Source: an uncultured Lachnoanaerobaculum sp.
GTDB taxonomy: Bacteria > Bacillota > Clostridia > Lachnospirales > Lachnospiraceae
Direction: 5' to 3'
Length of the DNA stretch: 34,658 nt
NCBI GenBank assembly: GCA_916720285.1
Contig: CAKAQP010000002.1
Coordinates: forward strand, 1 to 34,658
Each line of letters begins with the position of its first letter. Within the stretch, counting starts at the first letter, position 1. This document shows positions 1-8,403 of this stretch, in pieces. The position numbers and the translations under genes are program-made. A model generated the notes under the pieces. That model did no database searches, was not told the origin of the DNA, and saw nothing but the letters and a program-made list of their open reading frames with translations.

Positions 1-860
1 CTTCCATTAAAAGTAAACTCTTCTCTCCTTCCGATATCCAATCAATAGTCAAAAAAGCTATGGTTGAAAGAATGAAAAAGATTTATAAAAAGGAATGGTT
101 TGACGAGACAGGTGCCGACTATCCACTTAGAGTTTCTTTAAATAAAGATATTGTCACAATAGGACTTGATACTACCGGAGTATCTCTTCATAAAAGAGGC
201 TACAGAACAATGACTGCCAAAGCTCCTATTACGGAAACTTTGGCTGCCGCTCTTATTATGCTTACACCGTGGAAAAAAGACAGAATACTTGTCGATCCTT
301 TCTGCGGTAGCGGTACTTTTGTAATCGAGGCCGCTATGATGGCTGCAAATATTGCTCCGGGGCTTAAAAGAGGTTTCTTAAGCGGCAAATGGTCAAACCT
401 TATAGACAAACAAGTTTGGGATGATGCTTACGAAGAGGCAAGAGAAATGGTAAGTATCGATACAAATGTGGATATACAGGGATATGATATCGATAAATCC
501 GTTGTAGAAGCCGCAAGAAGCAATGCAACAAGAGCCGGTGTTATGGATATGTTACATTTACAATGCAGAGATGTGGCATCACTTTCTCATCCGAAAAAAT
601 ATGGATTTATTATTACAAATCCTCCATATGGTGAAAGATTGGAAGAAAAAGAAAACCTTCCGGCCATTTATAAGAGCCTTGGTGACAGATATGCGGCTCT
701 TGATTCCTGGTCACTATACATGATAACATCATATGATGACGCTCAAAAATATATAGGAAGAGAAGCCGATAAGAATCGAAAGATATACAACGGAATGATG
801 CAGACAAGGTTCTACCAGTATATGGGTCCAAAGCCACCTAAGAGAACCGGACGGGAATAA
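1..860 (+). CDS. THUMP/UPF0020-type class I SAM-dependent RNA methyltransferase, C-terminal part (5' end outside window)
   Basis: The frame is open to the left edge (first full codon at 3) with no stop before the ATG at 60, so this is the 3' part of a longer gene rather than a gene starting at 60. The visible part carries the Rossmann methyltransferase core. DPFCGSGTFVIEAAMM is the SAM-binding motif, and TNPPYGERL is the NPPY catalytic motif of N-methyltransferases acting on bases. The segment before it (KEWFDETGADYPLRVSL) resembles the end of a THUMP/ferredoxin-like region. This architecture fits the RlmL N-terminal-domain/YpsC family, which methylates guanine N2 in 23S rRNA. The exact target is inferred from family. 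The stop lies 2 nt before rdgB, so they are probably cotranscribed. Confidence 0.88.
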   Translation, partial: SIKSKLFSPSDIQSIVKKAMVERMKKIYKKEWFDETGADYPLRVSLNKDIVTIGLDTTGVSLHKRGYRTMTAKAPITETLAAALIMLTPWKKDRILVDPFCGSGTFVIEAAMMAANIAPGLKRGFLSGKWSNLIDKQVWDDAYEEAREMVSIDTNVDIQGYDIDKSVVEAARSNATRAGVMDMLHLQCRDVASLSHPKKYGFIITNPPYGERLEEKENLPAIYKSLGDRYAALDSWSLYMITSYDDAQKYIGREADKNRKIYNGMMQTRFYQYMGPKPPKRTGRE

Positions 861-862
861 CA

Positions 863-1465
863 ATGAAAAAAATCATTTTTGCAACCGGAAATAAAAACAA
901 GCTTAAGGAAATCAAAGAAATTTTACCGGGCTTTGATATAATATCCGCAAAGGATGCCGGTATATCTATTGATGTGGAGGAGACCGGAACAACATTTAAA
1001 GAAAACGCCTATATAAAGGCAAAAGCCATTTGGGATATCACCGGAGGTATTGTTCTCTCGGATGATTCCGGTTTAGAGGTGGATTACATAGGGGGAGAGC
1101 CCGGAGTATATTCTTCCAGATATATGGGAGAGGACACTTCTTACACTGTAAAAAATCAAAACATTATATCCAGACTGCAAAATGCGCAGGGTAATGAAAG
1201 AAGTGCAAGATTTAGAGCATGCATCTGTGCTATACTTGATGACGGTACAACTATCTTTACAGAGGGAAGTATGGAGGGACTTATATCTCATACCATATCG
1301 GGTGAAAACGGATTCGGATATGATCCGATACTTTTTCTGCCCGAATATAATAAAACAAGTGCTGAAATAAGTCCTGAAGAGAAAAACAAGATAAGTCATA
1401 GAGGAAAAGCACTTATGGCAATGAAGGAAAAGCTAGAGGAATTTTATGAAAATACTGATTGTTAG
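863..1465 (+). CDS. rdgB: RdgB/HAM1-family XTP/dITP diphosphatase
   Basis: A 200-residue protein, the usual length of the Ham1/RdgB family. It hydrolyses non-canonical purine nucleotides (XTP, dITP, ITP) to monophosphates and so keeps them out of DNA and RNA. Family signatures are all present: ATGNKNKLKEI at the N-terminus (substrate loop), SDDSGLEV (metal/phosphate site), GENGFGYDPIL and SHRGKAL near the C-terminus. The ATG is 2 nt after the methyltransferase stop. The 3' end overlaps the next gene by 20 nt, which points to translational coupling in a three-gene housekeeping operon. Confidence 0.96.
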   Translation: MKKIIFATGNKNKLKEIKEILPGFDIISAKDAGISIDVEETGTTFKENAYIKAKAIWDITGGIVLSDDSGLEVDYIGGEPGVYSSRYMGEDTSYTVKNQNIISRLQNAQGNERSARFRACICAILDDGTTIFTEGSMEGLISHTISGENGFGYDPILFLPEYNKTSAEISPEEKNKISHRGKALMAMKEKLEEFYENTDC

Positions 1466-1940
1466 TGACACCCACAGAATGGATGATATACTAAAAAAGG
1501 TAATCGGTAAAGAAAAGCCTTTTGATATGTTTATCCATCTTGGTGATATAGAAAGTAGCGAAACAAAAATAAGCTATATGATTGAACCTGACTGTGCCTG
1601 TCATATGGTACAGGGTAATAATGATTTCTTTTCACAGCTCCCAAGAGAAAAGGAAGTAAATATAAAAAATCACAAAGCACTTTTAGCCCACGGCCACCAG
1701 TATGGTGTAAGTATGAATGTAGATATCTTAAAAGATGAGGCTATTTCAAGAGGATGTGATTTTGCAATGTACGGTCACACACATAGACCATTCTGTAAAA
1801 CTATTGACGGGGTCACCATATTAAATCCGGGTTCTCTCGGATATCCCAGACAAGCCGGACGCACTCCTACTTACATGATAATGGAAGTAGCTGACAATGG
1901 TGAATTTAAGGTAGAAACAAAAGAAATATTCGGAGCATAA
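1446..1940 (+). CDS. YfcE/MJ0936-family metallophosphoesterase
   Basis: A 164-residue calcineurin-like phosphoesterase. The metal-binding motifs appear in order: SDTHRMDD, HLGDIE, GNND, AHGHQYGV and YGHTHRP, followed by the family's NPGSLGYPRQ. YfcE-type enzymes are small cytoplasmic, Mn-dependent phosphodiesterases whose physiological substrate is often unknown. Pairing with rdgB is common in Firmicutes. The start overlaps the rdgB 3' end by 20 nt. A rho-independent terminator follows directly. Confidence 0.93.
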   Translation: MKILIVSDTHRMDDILKKVIGKEKPFDMFIHLGDIESSETKISYMIEPDCACHMVQGNNDFFSQLPREKEVNIKNHKALLAHGHQYGVSMNVDILKDEAISRGCDFAMYGHTHRPFCKTIDGVTILNPGSLGYPRQAGRTPTYMIMEVADNGEFKVETKEIFGA

Positions 1941-1945
1941 AAACA

Positions 1946-1979
1946 GACCTGTGCATTTTGCACAGGCCTTTACTTTTTT
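1946..1979 (+). terminator. Rho-independent terminator of the rdgB operon
   Basis: CCTGTGC (1948-1954), a five-base loop and GCACAGG (1960-1966), followed by a T-rich tract to 1979. It lies between two convergent genes. Confidence 0.85.
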
Positions 1980-1980
1980 C

Positions 1981-3624
1981 TTATTCAAGAGTTACGCTTG
2001 TGATAACCTTATTGTTTACTTTGATCTTGTAGTCTTCTCCGTCTCTCTTTGTACCGCTCTTTACGATAGTTCCCGAGTTACCGAGTAATTTCACCTGATA
2101 ATTTGAATTAGGAGTTGTAATCTTCCATGTAGTCTTATTGTCCTTTTCTTCTACAGAAGCCACATAGCCTGTCATAGTAAGAAGCTCTCCCACAGTTCCC
2201 TTGTATACCAGCTGATTGTCATTGCTCTTATCAACTACAACAACCTCATATTTATCATATTGATCAGCCTTTATATTTAGTCCTGCAATATAGAGTCTTT
2301 CATCCTTTATACCGTTGAATCCGCTTCCCTTAGTTGATCCGCCTTCCTTGAAATAGAAAGTTCTGTCTTCACCGTCAAGTTTAACAGTCTGCTTTCCGTA
2401 CTTCTGAGCACCGTCCTTACCGTCTCCAAAATACATCATGCGATACTTTCCTGAAAGGAAATCACTGTAATGAATCTTTCCTATAGCATCCACAAACTTT
2501 TCCTGAGTACTGTATGGAACTGTTTTATTTCCTGCACCGAGTTTATCAACAAACTCTGTAGCAGAATACTTTCCGTTATCAAGAAGCTTCATCTCAAACA
2601 ATCCAAGTCCTGATATCATACCGCCCTTATCATCAAAAGCATACTTCTTTCCGTTTATGCTCTTTATCTCATTTGCACAGATATGACCTTTTCCGTCAGC
2701 ATAGTACCAAGCCGTTCCGTCCTCTTCCCATTTACCTTTATTAAGGAAGTATCCCGGAACCACCTTGAACCATCCCTTGGTAGACTTTGCTCCGTCCTCA
2801 GGTGTAGCGAAGTACATAAAACTCTCTGTGTAGTCAGCTCTTGCCGATCTTGAAACCGCTGTAGACGGTGTAGCCTCAGTATACCAGCTTGCAATCATTC
2901 TTCCGTACTCATCAAATCCGTACTTCTTTCCATTGATTGTCTTACCAAGGTTATCTGTCTCTTTCTTACCCGATTCCTTGAAATAAAACCACCTTACCTG
3001 GTCTGTATCCCAGTAATCTATATTAGGCTGCTCTTCCATTGTTCTCGCATTATCGTCATGAACAAGTATTTCTCTCCAGCCTGTAGTCATAGCTCCGTCA
3101 TTCTCATCACCGAAATAGTACTTAGCATTCTGCCATGCATCCTGATCTGTTAATCTTTCACCCTGTGAAACCCATCCGTAAAGCATTCTGCCTTCAAGAT
3201 CAAAAGCATATTTCTTTCCGTTGATAGTCTTTAATGTAACATCACTTGTTGTGGAATCGCTTCTCTTAAACGCTTTGCCGTTTTCTCCAAAGTAATACCA
3301 CCACTGATCAGGTTCATTTTCATCGTAGTCATTGGTATTTGGTATAGCAACCCATCTGTTCTTTACCATTGCACCGTTGATATCTACATAGTATGTAGCA
3401 TTTCCGTCATCAATAAGAGCATCCGTTGCCATATCTCCCATATCGTCCAAGTAATACCAATACTCTCCTGACTGCTGCCACTTCTGGGATACTTTTTCTT
3501 CATTCTTATCATAGTATACCCAAGTACCGTTTTCCTGCTGCCAACCTGTTGCTGCAAAAGATGTCATTGCACCTGCAATACTCATAGCACCTACAAGTAT
3601 TGCCAGCTTTGTCTGCTTCCTCAT
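1981..3624 (-). CDS. Secreted cell-wall-binding-repeat protein (547 aa)
   Basis: The start is set at the ATG at 3624 (MRKQTKLAILVGAMSIAGA...), because GGGAG lies just upstream. A longer in-frame extension to 3672 lacks a ribosome site. The first ~25 residues are a signal peptide ending near SFA-A. Nearly the whole mature protein up to ~residue 440 is made of aromatic, glycine-rich modules of the choline/cell-wall-binding repeat type (GWQQENGTWVYY, GEYWYYLDDMGDM, NGKKYAFDLEGRMLYGW). The C-terminal ~100 residues (after IKDERLYIAGL) are non-repetitive and beta-rich. It probably sits on the cell surface and binds wall polymer. No catalytic domain is recognised. Several modules carry long acidic inserts. 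It is monocistronic, with its own promoter. Confidence 0.88.
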   Translation of the reverse strand: MRKQTKLAILVGAMSIAGAMTSFAATGWQQENGTWVYYDKNEEKVSQKWQQSGEYWYYLDDMGDMATDALIDDGNATYYVDINGAMVKNRWVAIPNTNDYDENEPDQWWYYFGENGKAFKRSDSTTSDVTLKTINGKKYAFDLEGRMLYGWVSQGERLTDQDAWQNAKYYFGDENDGAMTTGWREILVHDDNARTMEEQPNIDYWDTDQVRWFYFKESGKKETDNLGKTINGKKYGFDEYGRMIASWYTEATPSTAVSRSARADYTESFMYFATPEDGAKSTKGWFKVVPGYFLNKGKWEEDGTAWYYADGKGHICANEIKSINGKKYAFDDKGGMISGLGLFEMKLLDNGKYSATEFVDKLGAGNKTVPYSTQEKFVDAIGKIHYSDFLSGKYRMMYFGDGKDGAQKYGKQTVKLDGEDRTFYFKEGGSTKGSGFNGIKDERLYIAGLNIKADQYDKYEVVVVDKSNDNQLVYKGTVGELLTMTGYVASVEEKDNKTTWKITTPNSNYQVKLLGNSGTIVKSGTKRDGEDYKIKVNNKVITSVTLE

Positions 3625-3693
3625 TTGTTTCTCCCTCTTAATATATTGATATAAGTTCATATGCCAATGCACACATTTGCTTAATCTGTTTTT

Positions 3694-3722
3694 ATTTTAT
3701 CAGATGAAAAAGAAATTTTAAA
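3694..3722 (-). promoter_or_regulatory. Promoter of the cell-wall-binding-repeat gene
   Basis: On the minus strand: TTTAAA (3717-3722), a 17-nt spacer, and TAAAAT (3694-3699) preceded by TGA (extended -10). It is ~70 nt upstream of the start at 3624. Confidence 0.55.
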
Positions 3723-3961
3723 GCTTTTTTATAAGATTTATATATATTTTTACATATTTTATTAATTTTATACAAGCGTTTATGTTTGTAATTTATTTCA
3801 TTAAGTTATATACTAACTTTCCGCCTTTTAATCCGTATTTATTTACTTAAAATATATGTATTTTGTATATAGTAAGCAAACTTTAATCTTCTTTGGTTAG
3901 TAAAACCTAACTAAATTAAGAAAATCTATGCCTTTATTTACTTTAGGCCCCAAAATTTACA

Positions 3962-4464
3962 TAAAAAGAAGAGAGCACTAACCTTTCACATTAATGCTCT
4001 CTTCAAAATATTCCTGGCTCCATCGATTAATCCTCGCTTTCATAAAGAACCTTTTTTCTATATTTTGATGTCCTATCACGATTCTACCGGACATTCTATA
4101 CAGATGTTCCTATTCAGTTTTTGATTTTTTCCCTCCTATAAGCTTCCTTTCACATCTAATACATGGTTGTTATCAATCTATCTACACGGTCCATCTCTCA
4201 TTCAAATCCTACTTTCTCGTCATAAAACTTGTATGAGTACTATCCTAACCGATTTTTCAGATAGTAACTTTTAGAGTTTTCAATAATATATTATCTCATT
4301 AATCTTCTTATAGGTTCCAGATTAGATCAAAGTCTAATCATTACTTAAGTTTTCTTTGGACTGTACCTCTCTTTCTTAAATTTCCACTTTTTAAAGTCTT
4401 TCTACTTTTCCCTGTGGATATGCATTCATCAAACTTTTAAGAATATATTCTCTCTTTGTTTATG
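3962..4464 (-). ncRNA. Candidate ~500-nt structured non-coding RNA
   Basis: This 1-kb gap between genes contains a complete transcription unit without a credible ORF. A strong minus-strand promoter at 4470-4497 starts it and a 13-bp hairpin with a T-run ends it at ~3962. Several hairpins are visible between: GATTAGA/TCTAATC (4320-4339); AGTACTATC paired with GATAGTAACT, one bulge (4236-4269); CTCATTCAAA paired with CTTGTATGAG, one mismatch (4197-4237); GGACAT paired with ATGTTCC, one bulge (4090-4111). An AGGAGGG on the minus strand is not followed by a start codon at usable distance. I do not recognise conserved tmRNA, RNase P, SRP or 6S sequence in it. Size and fold density recall the large 'ornate' bacterial RNAs (OLE, ROOL, GOLLD), but no family is assigned. 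Confidence 0.6.
3963..4003 (-). terminator. Terminator of the candidate ncRNA
   Basis: AAGAGAGCACTAA (3969-3981) pairs with TTAATGCTCTCTT (3991-4003), 13 bp with one G-U on the minus strand, followed on that strand by CTTTTT. Confidence 0.8.
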
Positions 4465-4469
4465 TCTAC

Positions 4470-4497
4470 AGTATATCAGATTTTTTATTTATGTCAA
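4470..4497 (-). promoter_or_regulatory. Strong sigma-A promoter driving the candidate ncRNA
   Basis: Minus strand: perfect -35 TTGACA (4492-4497), 16-nt spacer, -10 TATACT (4470-4475) with the extended TGA immediately before it. Predicted start near 4463. No coding gene follows it. Confidence 0.75.
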
Positions 4498-4634
4498 TAC
4501 TATTTTCTTGTATTTTTGATATTTTTATTATTTTATTTTATTATTTGCTTTAAATAGGTATTTTAATCTGTGCTAATTGTGTGCATTGTTTTAATTATCT
4601 GAATATTATATGTAATTAAAATAACTCTTTAAGG

Positions 4635-4673
4635 CAAAAAGAGTCTCGGAAAACTTATTTTCCAAGACTCTCT
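4635..4673 (-). terminator. Terminator of the polysaccharide operon
   Basis: A 14-bp stem (4640-4653 with 4658-4671, one G-U), loop of 4, then TTTTT on the minus strand. It lies a few bases past the glycosyltransferase stop. Confidence 0.92.
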
Positions 4674-4677
4674 TCCT

Positions 4678-7600
4678 CTAAAAATCTTCCCTTATAATCT
4701 CCCAGACCGCCTCTATACTATGCTTATTCCTTACATAGTCATCTGCCGCCTTACTCATAGCTTTAAGGGCTTCTTTGTCATTATAAAGGTTCACACACTT
4801 TTCTACAAAATCACCCGGCTCATCTGCGACAAGCATTTGATTATATGAATTGTCTATACCCTCCTCTCCCACACTTGTGGTTATTACAGGATCATTGTAA
4901 TATAGTGCCTCTATTACCTTACCCTTTACTCCTGCTCCGTATCTTAGAGGTACCACAACAAGTCTTACCTTCTCATACAGTTCTTTCAGCTCTTCTTCAC
5001 TTACAAAACCTTTAAATATAATTCCTTTGGCTTCATTGTGAAGAGCCTTTATCTCATCTGTAGCATTGGAACCGACTATATAAAACGGTGCTTTTATCTG
5101 AGCATAGATTTCATCCCACATATTATCAAGGAAATACTTCAGTGCATCCGCATTTGGCGGATGTGAAAATCCTCCAACAAAGAGCACACCCTCTCTGATA
5201 TCGGGATTGTACTCAATATTGCCAAACTTTTCAAAAACATATGCTGTTATTGCCTTTGCATTTATCTTCTTGTCAAAGGTATGTATATAGTCCACCTCCA
5301 CATTTGAAGGATAATAGCTTATGCTTGCCTTTCTCATAAGATCAAGCTCCATACTCTTCCAATATGCACTGGCATTTTTTCTTTCCACATCACCTGTAAG
5401 CTCATACTCTCTTCTTTCACGCAGAAAATGCAGGTCATGACCGTAATATATTACCTTTATATTTGTTTTTTCTTTGATAAAATCAATATACTTTGTGGCT
5501 ATATGCGGTCTGTTCAGATATGCAATATCAATATTTGCCTGATTGTTTTCAATCCACTCAAATATATTTGTTCTCATCTCATTGCCGTATAATACCTCCA
5601 CACCCATTTGCTCAAGTATGGAAGTATATGGCTCAGACTTTGCAAAATTATCAGGTAAGAACTTTACCACATAGCCTCTTTCTATAAACATCTTTATATA
5701 CTGGAAAGTGGTCTTTGATCCGGCATCCTTATCAAAGGTCGGAACATAGTGATCCACAAAGAGAATAACCTTTTTACCCCTGCTTCTTTCTCTGGCTCTG
5801 AAGGCATTCGGTACACCCACATTGTCGTACTGATTTTTGAACTCCTCACTCCATTTTTCCTGAAGCTTTTTATTGTTCTCTACCTGATATCTCTTAAGCC
5901 CTGTGCCGTTGACATCTGTACCGTTTGATACTCCCTCAAAGTGAGTTACCACACTGAGAGGCTGATATACCACCCTCAGTCCACGCTTTCTCACTTCAAA
6001 GGCAAGGTCGGAATCCTCACAGTATGCAGGTGCATATCTCTCGTCAAATCCTCCGATCTCTTCCCAAAGTTTTCTGCTAAGCATTATTGCGGCACCCGAT
6101 ATATAGTCAACATCTCTTACGTAATTGTACTCAGGCTTATTCGGATCATCACATCTTCCATAGTTCCAGCCGCTGCCGTCACTCCATATGATACCGCCTG
6201 CCTCTTGCAGTCTGCCGTCAGGATATATAAGCTTTGAGCCTACCATTCCTATACTCTTATCAGACTCAAGTAATCTTATCAGCGGTGGCAGCCAATCCTT
6301 TTGTACCGTTGTATCATTGTTTAAAAAGAATATGTACTCGCCTCTTGCTTTTTTTGCCGCATTATTGCAATTCTTTAAAAAGCCCTGATTGCTTTCATTT
6401 CTTGCAATCACAAGTCCGCTTACGAATTTGTCGATTTCCTTTGTCGCATCTGTGGACACATCATCCGCAATAATTATCTCATAGTCAAACCCTTCAGTAT
6501 TTTCTAAGATTGATACAAGACAGGCATAGGTATAATGTACTTGGTTATACACAGGTATAATAATACTTACCTTAGGATTTTCTGCATATGGGAAGTTTAT
6601 CTTACCCTTTTCTTTGTATAAATCGCCTATCTTAAACTCACCCTCTATAAGGTTTTTACCCTGTTCCGAATGAGTCAGCTTAAAGTACTTTATAGGGTGG
6701 AAAATACTCATAAGTCTGTAGTTTAACTTCTTTCTTTCCACGCTTCCCTTAGGATATTTCTTATTATAAACAGTACTAAGCTTTCTTCTTATCCTGAACG
6801 GAATAGAGAGATTGTTATTATAAACATTTAAAGTCTTTGCAAGCTCTTCATTCTCATGCCTTAAATTATCTATTATAATACCCAGATTGTTTACATGATT
6901 GTCTGTAAGTGTCTTAAGCCTGTTCATCTCTTTGATGGCAAGCTCTCTATCCTTATTGATCTCGGTAAGCTCATTTATTTTGTTTTTCGCATGCGGTAAT
7001 TCGGCGAGTGCTACCAATCCCTCGTTTAGAGTTTTATGGCTTACAGTCTCTACAAAGTAATTATCCAGATAAACCTCCTGATAATCTCCATGTATATAAT
7101 CCTGGAATCTTCTTTCGATAAAGTCCATTCCGTCAATATCATCTATACAAAAACTTGCCATAAAATCAGTTTCAGTTAAACTGAATTTATTCTGAATCTT
7201 ATCTGAATTATTTTGATAGAAACTGTGTAATGCACGGTATTTTATAAACAGCTCTCTGTCCTTTATAAAGTCCATTGACTCGTCAAATATCCACTCGCAG
7301 TCTATTGCTGTAAGCTTATCTCCGTCCAATATAAAATTATCAAATATAGCATCCAGATTAAGGGCATCTTCATCCACTATTTTTTTAAGATACTCTTTAA
7401 TACCTTCTATAAATCCGTTAATATCTTTTTTAATACAGTCCTCACAAAGATTGCTTAGAGACTTTCCTTTTATAAACGAGAAGTTTATCTCTCCGGCATT
7501 TTTAAAACTGCCCTCAAGTACTGTAACGCTGTCATTTTTTATACGTTTTGCCCCGTCATACATTCCCAGTATATGTGGAATACCGTCTTTTTTCAGAGCA

Positions 7601-8391
7601 GACTTTACAACATACTTTTTATCATCTCTAAGTCTGATCTCAGTCTTTATCTGATATTTTGGAAGTCTGGTTCTGTTGTATTTTATGTAGACATTCTCCT
7701 CATTTCCACCGGCAACTATGATATATGAGTTTGCAAAGCTGTCAAAATCTCCTGTTTTTGCAGCCTGAGAAAATCTTTCGCCTATATCCTTCAGTGCAAA
7801 CCTGGGATAATCATATGCCTTTATCTGTGAAAGCTCACCTGCTCCCGGCATCTCCTTGTCTGAGAAAAGCTTATACACATATCTATAGTTCGGATATGGA
7901 TAGTATGTGGAATGCTCACCTATCCACTCTCTTACAGCTTTTACACTTAAAGCTTCTTTATCCCCAAACTCCTCTTCAAAGTAGTTCATTCCGTATTTAT
8001 TATCAAATATCAAAACCAACTTTGTGTTCGGCTTTTCTCTTTGCATTAACTTAGACACCTTTTTGCTGCCATAGGCAATAACTGTATCAAAATCATTAAA
8101 ATTTATGCTCTCAAAATCAGCTATATATTCTATATCAATACCGAAAACAGCCTGTACACTTCCAAGCCTTTCCAATTCATCCTCGTAAATATATACCTTT
8201 GATTTTTTACATAAATCATCCAATATAGCTATTTGACTTCCTAAAAATAATGTCTTACCCTTTATATCTATCCATTCCGTGTTTCCAAGGGATAGGGATG
8301 AAAAGAAAGACAAATTTTCCAAACCGGGATTTTCTTTCAAAAGACTATATTCATCTTTTCCATACTTTTTTGAAAGTTCTAAAAGACTCAT
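4678..8391 (-). CDS. Giant multidomain glycosyltransferase (kinase-like region + GT2 + GT4/GT1)
   Basis: A 1237-residue protein and the last gene of the operon. Residues ~1-200 look like a Rossmann-type module. Residues ~220-400 look like a kinase/phosphotransferase-like fold, with NLDAIFDNF...LTAIDCEW (345-367) in the place of the catalytic loop and metal site. Residues ~470-530 are probably coiled coil. Residues 606-830 are a GT-A (GT2) domain with VSIIIPVYNQ, the NNDTT acidic motif (691-695) and CEDSDLAF. Residues ~875-1237 are a GT-B domain (FVGGFSHPPNADAL, VPLRYGAGVKGKVIEAL). It should extend or decorate the polymer exported by the adjacent ABC transporter, at the cytoplasmic face of the membrane. 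Start ATG at 8391 with AAGGGAG. The sugars transferred cannot be read from sequence. Confidence 0.88.
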   Translation of the reverse strand: MSLLELSKKYGKDEYSLLKENPGLENLSFFSSLSLGNTEWIDIKGKTLFLGSQIAILDDLCKKSKVYIYEDELERLGSVQAVFGIDIEYIADFESINFNDFDTVIAYGSKKVSKLMQREKPNTKLVLIFDNKYGMNYFEEEFGDKEALSVKAVREWIGEHSTYYPYPNYRYVYKLFSDKEMPGAGELSQIKAYDYPRFALKDIGERFSQAAKTGDFDSFANSYIIVAGGNEENVYIKYNRTRLPKYQIKTEIRLRDDKKYVVKSALKKDGIPHILGMYDGAKRIKNDSVTVLEGSFKNAGEINFSFIKGKSLSNLCEDCIKKDINGFIEGIKEYLKKIVDEDALNLDAIFDNFILDGDKLTAIDCEWIFDESMDFIKDRELFIKYRALHSFYQNNSDKIQNKFSLTETDFMASFCIDDIDGMDFIERRFQDYIHGDYQEVYLDNYFVETVSHKTLNEGLVALAELPHAKNKINELTEINKDRELAIKEMNRLKTLTDNHVNNLGIIIDNLRHENEELAKTLNVYNNNLSIPFRIRRKLSTVYNKKYPKGSVERKKLNYRLMSIFHPIKYFKLTHSEQGKNLIEGEFKIGDLYKEKGKINFPYAENPKVSIIIPVYNQVHYTYACLVSILENTEGFDYEIIIADDVSTDATKEIDKFVSGLVIARNESNQGFLKNCNNAAKKARGEYIFFLNNDTTVQKDWLPPLIRLLESDKSIGMVGSKLIYPDGRLQEAGGIIWSDGSGWNYGRCDDPNKPEYNYVRDVDYISGAAIMLSRKLWEEIGGFDERYAPAYCEDSDLAFEVRKRGLRVVYQPLSVVTHFEGVSNGTDVNGTGLKRYQVENNKKLQEKWSEEFKNQYDNVGVPNAFRARERSRGKKVILFVDHYVPTFDKDAGSKTTFQYIKMFIERGYVVKFLPDNFAKSEPYTSILEQMGVEVLYGNEMRTNIFEWIENNQANIDIAYLNRPHIATKYIDFIKEKTNIKVIYYGHDLHFLRERREYELTGDVERKNASAYWKSMELDLMRKASISYYPSNVEVDYIHTFDKKINAKAITAYVFEKFGNIEYNPDIREGVLFVGGFSHPPNADALKYFLDNMWDEIYAQIKAPFYIVGSNATDEIKALHNEAKGIIFKGFVSEEELKELYEKVRLVVVPLRYGAGVKGKVIEALYYNDPVITTSVGEEGIDNSYNQMLVADEPGDFVEKCVNLYNDKEALKAMSKAADDYVRNKHSIEAVWEIIREDF

Positions 8392-8403
8392 TTTCTCTCC
8401 CTT

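Noticed and set aside
3962..4464. tmRNA, RNase P RNA, SRP RNA or 6S RNA
   Set aside because: No CCA-ending tRNA-like end, no RNase P core motif (only a partial AGTCC-like string), and no SRP or 6S signature could be found by eye.
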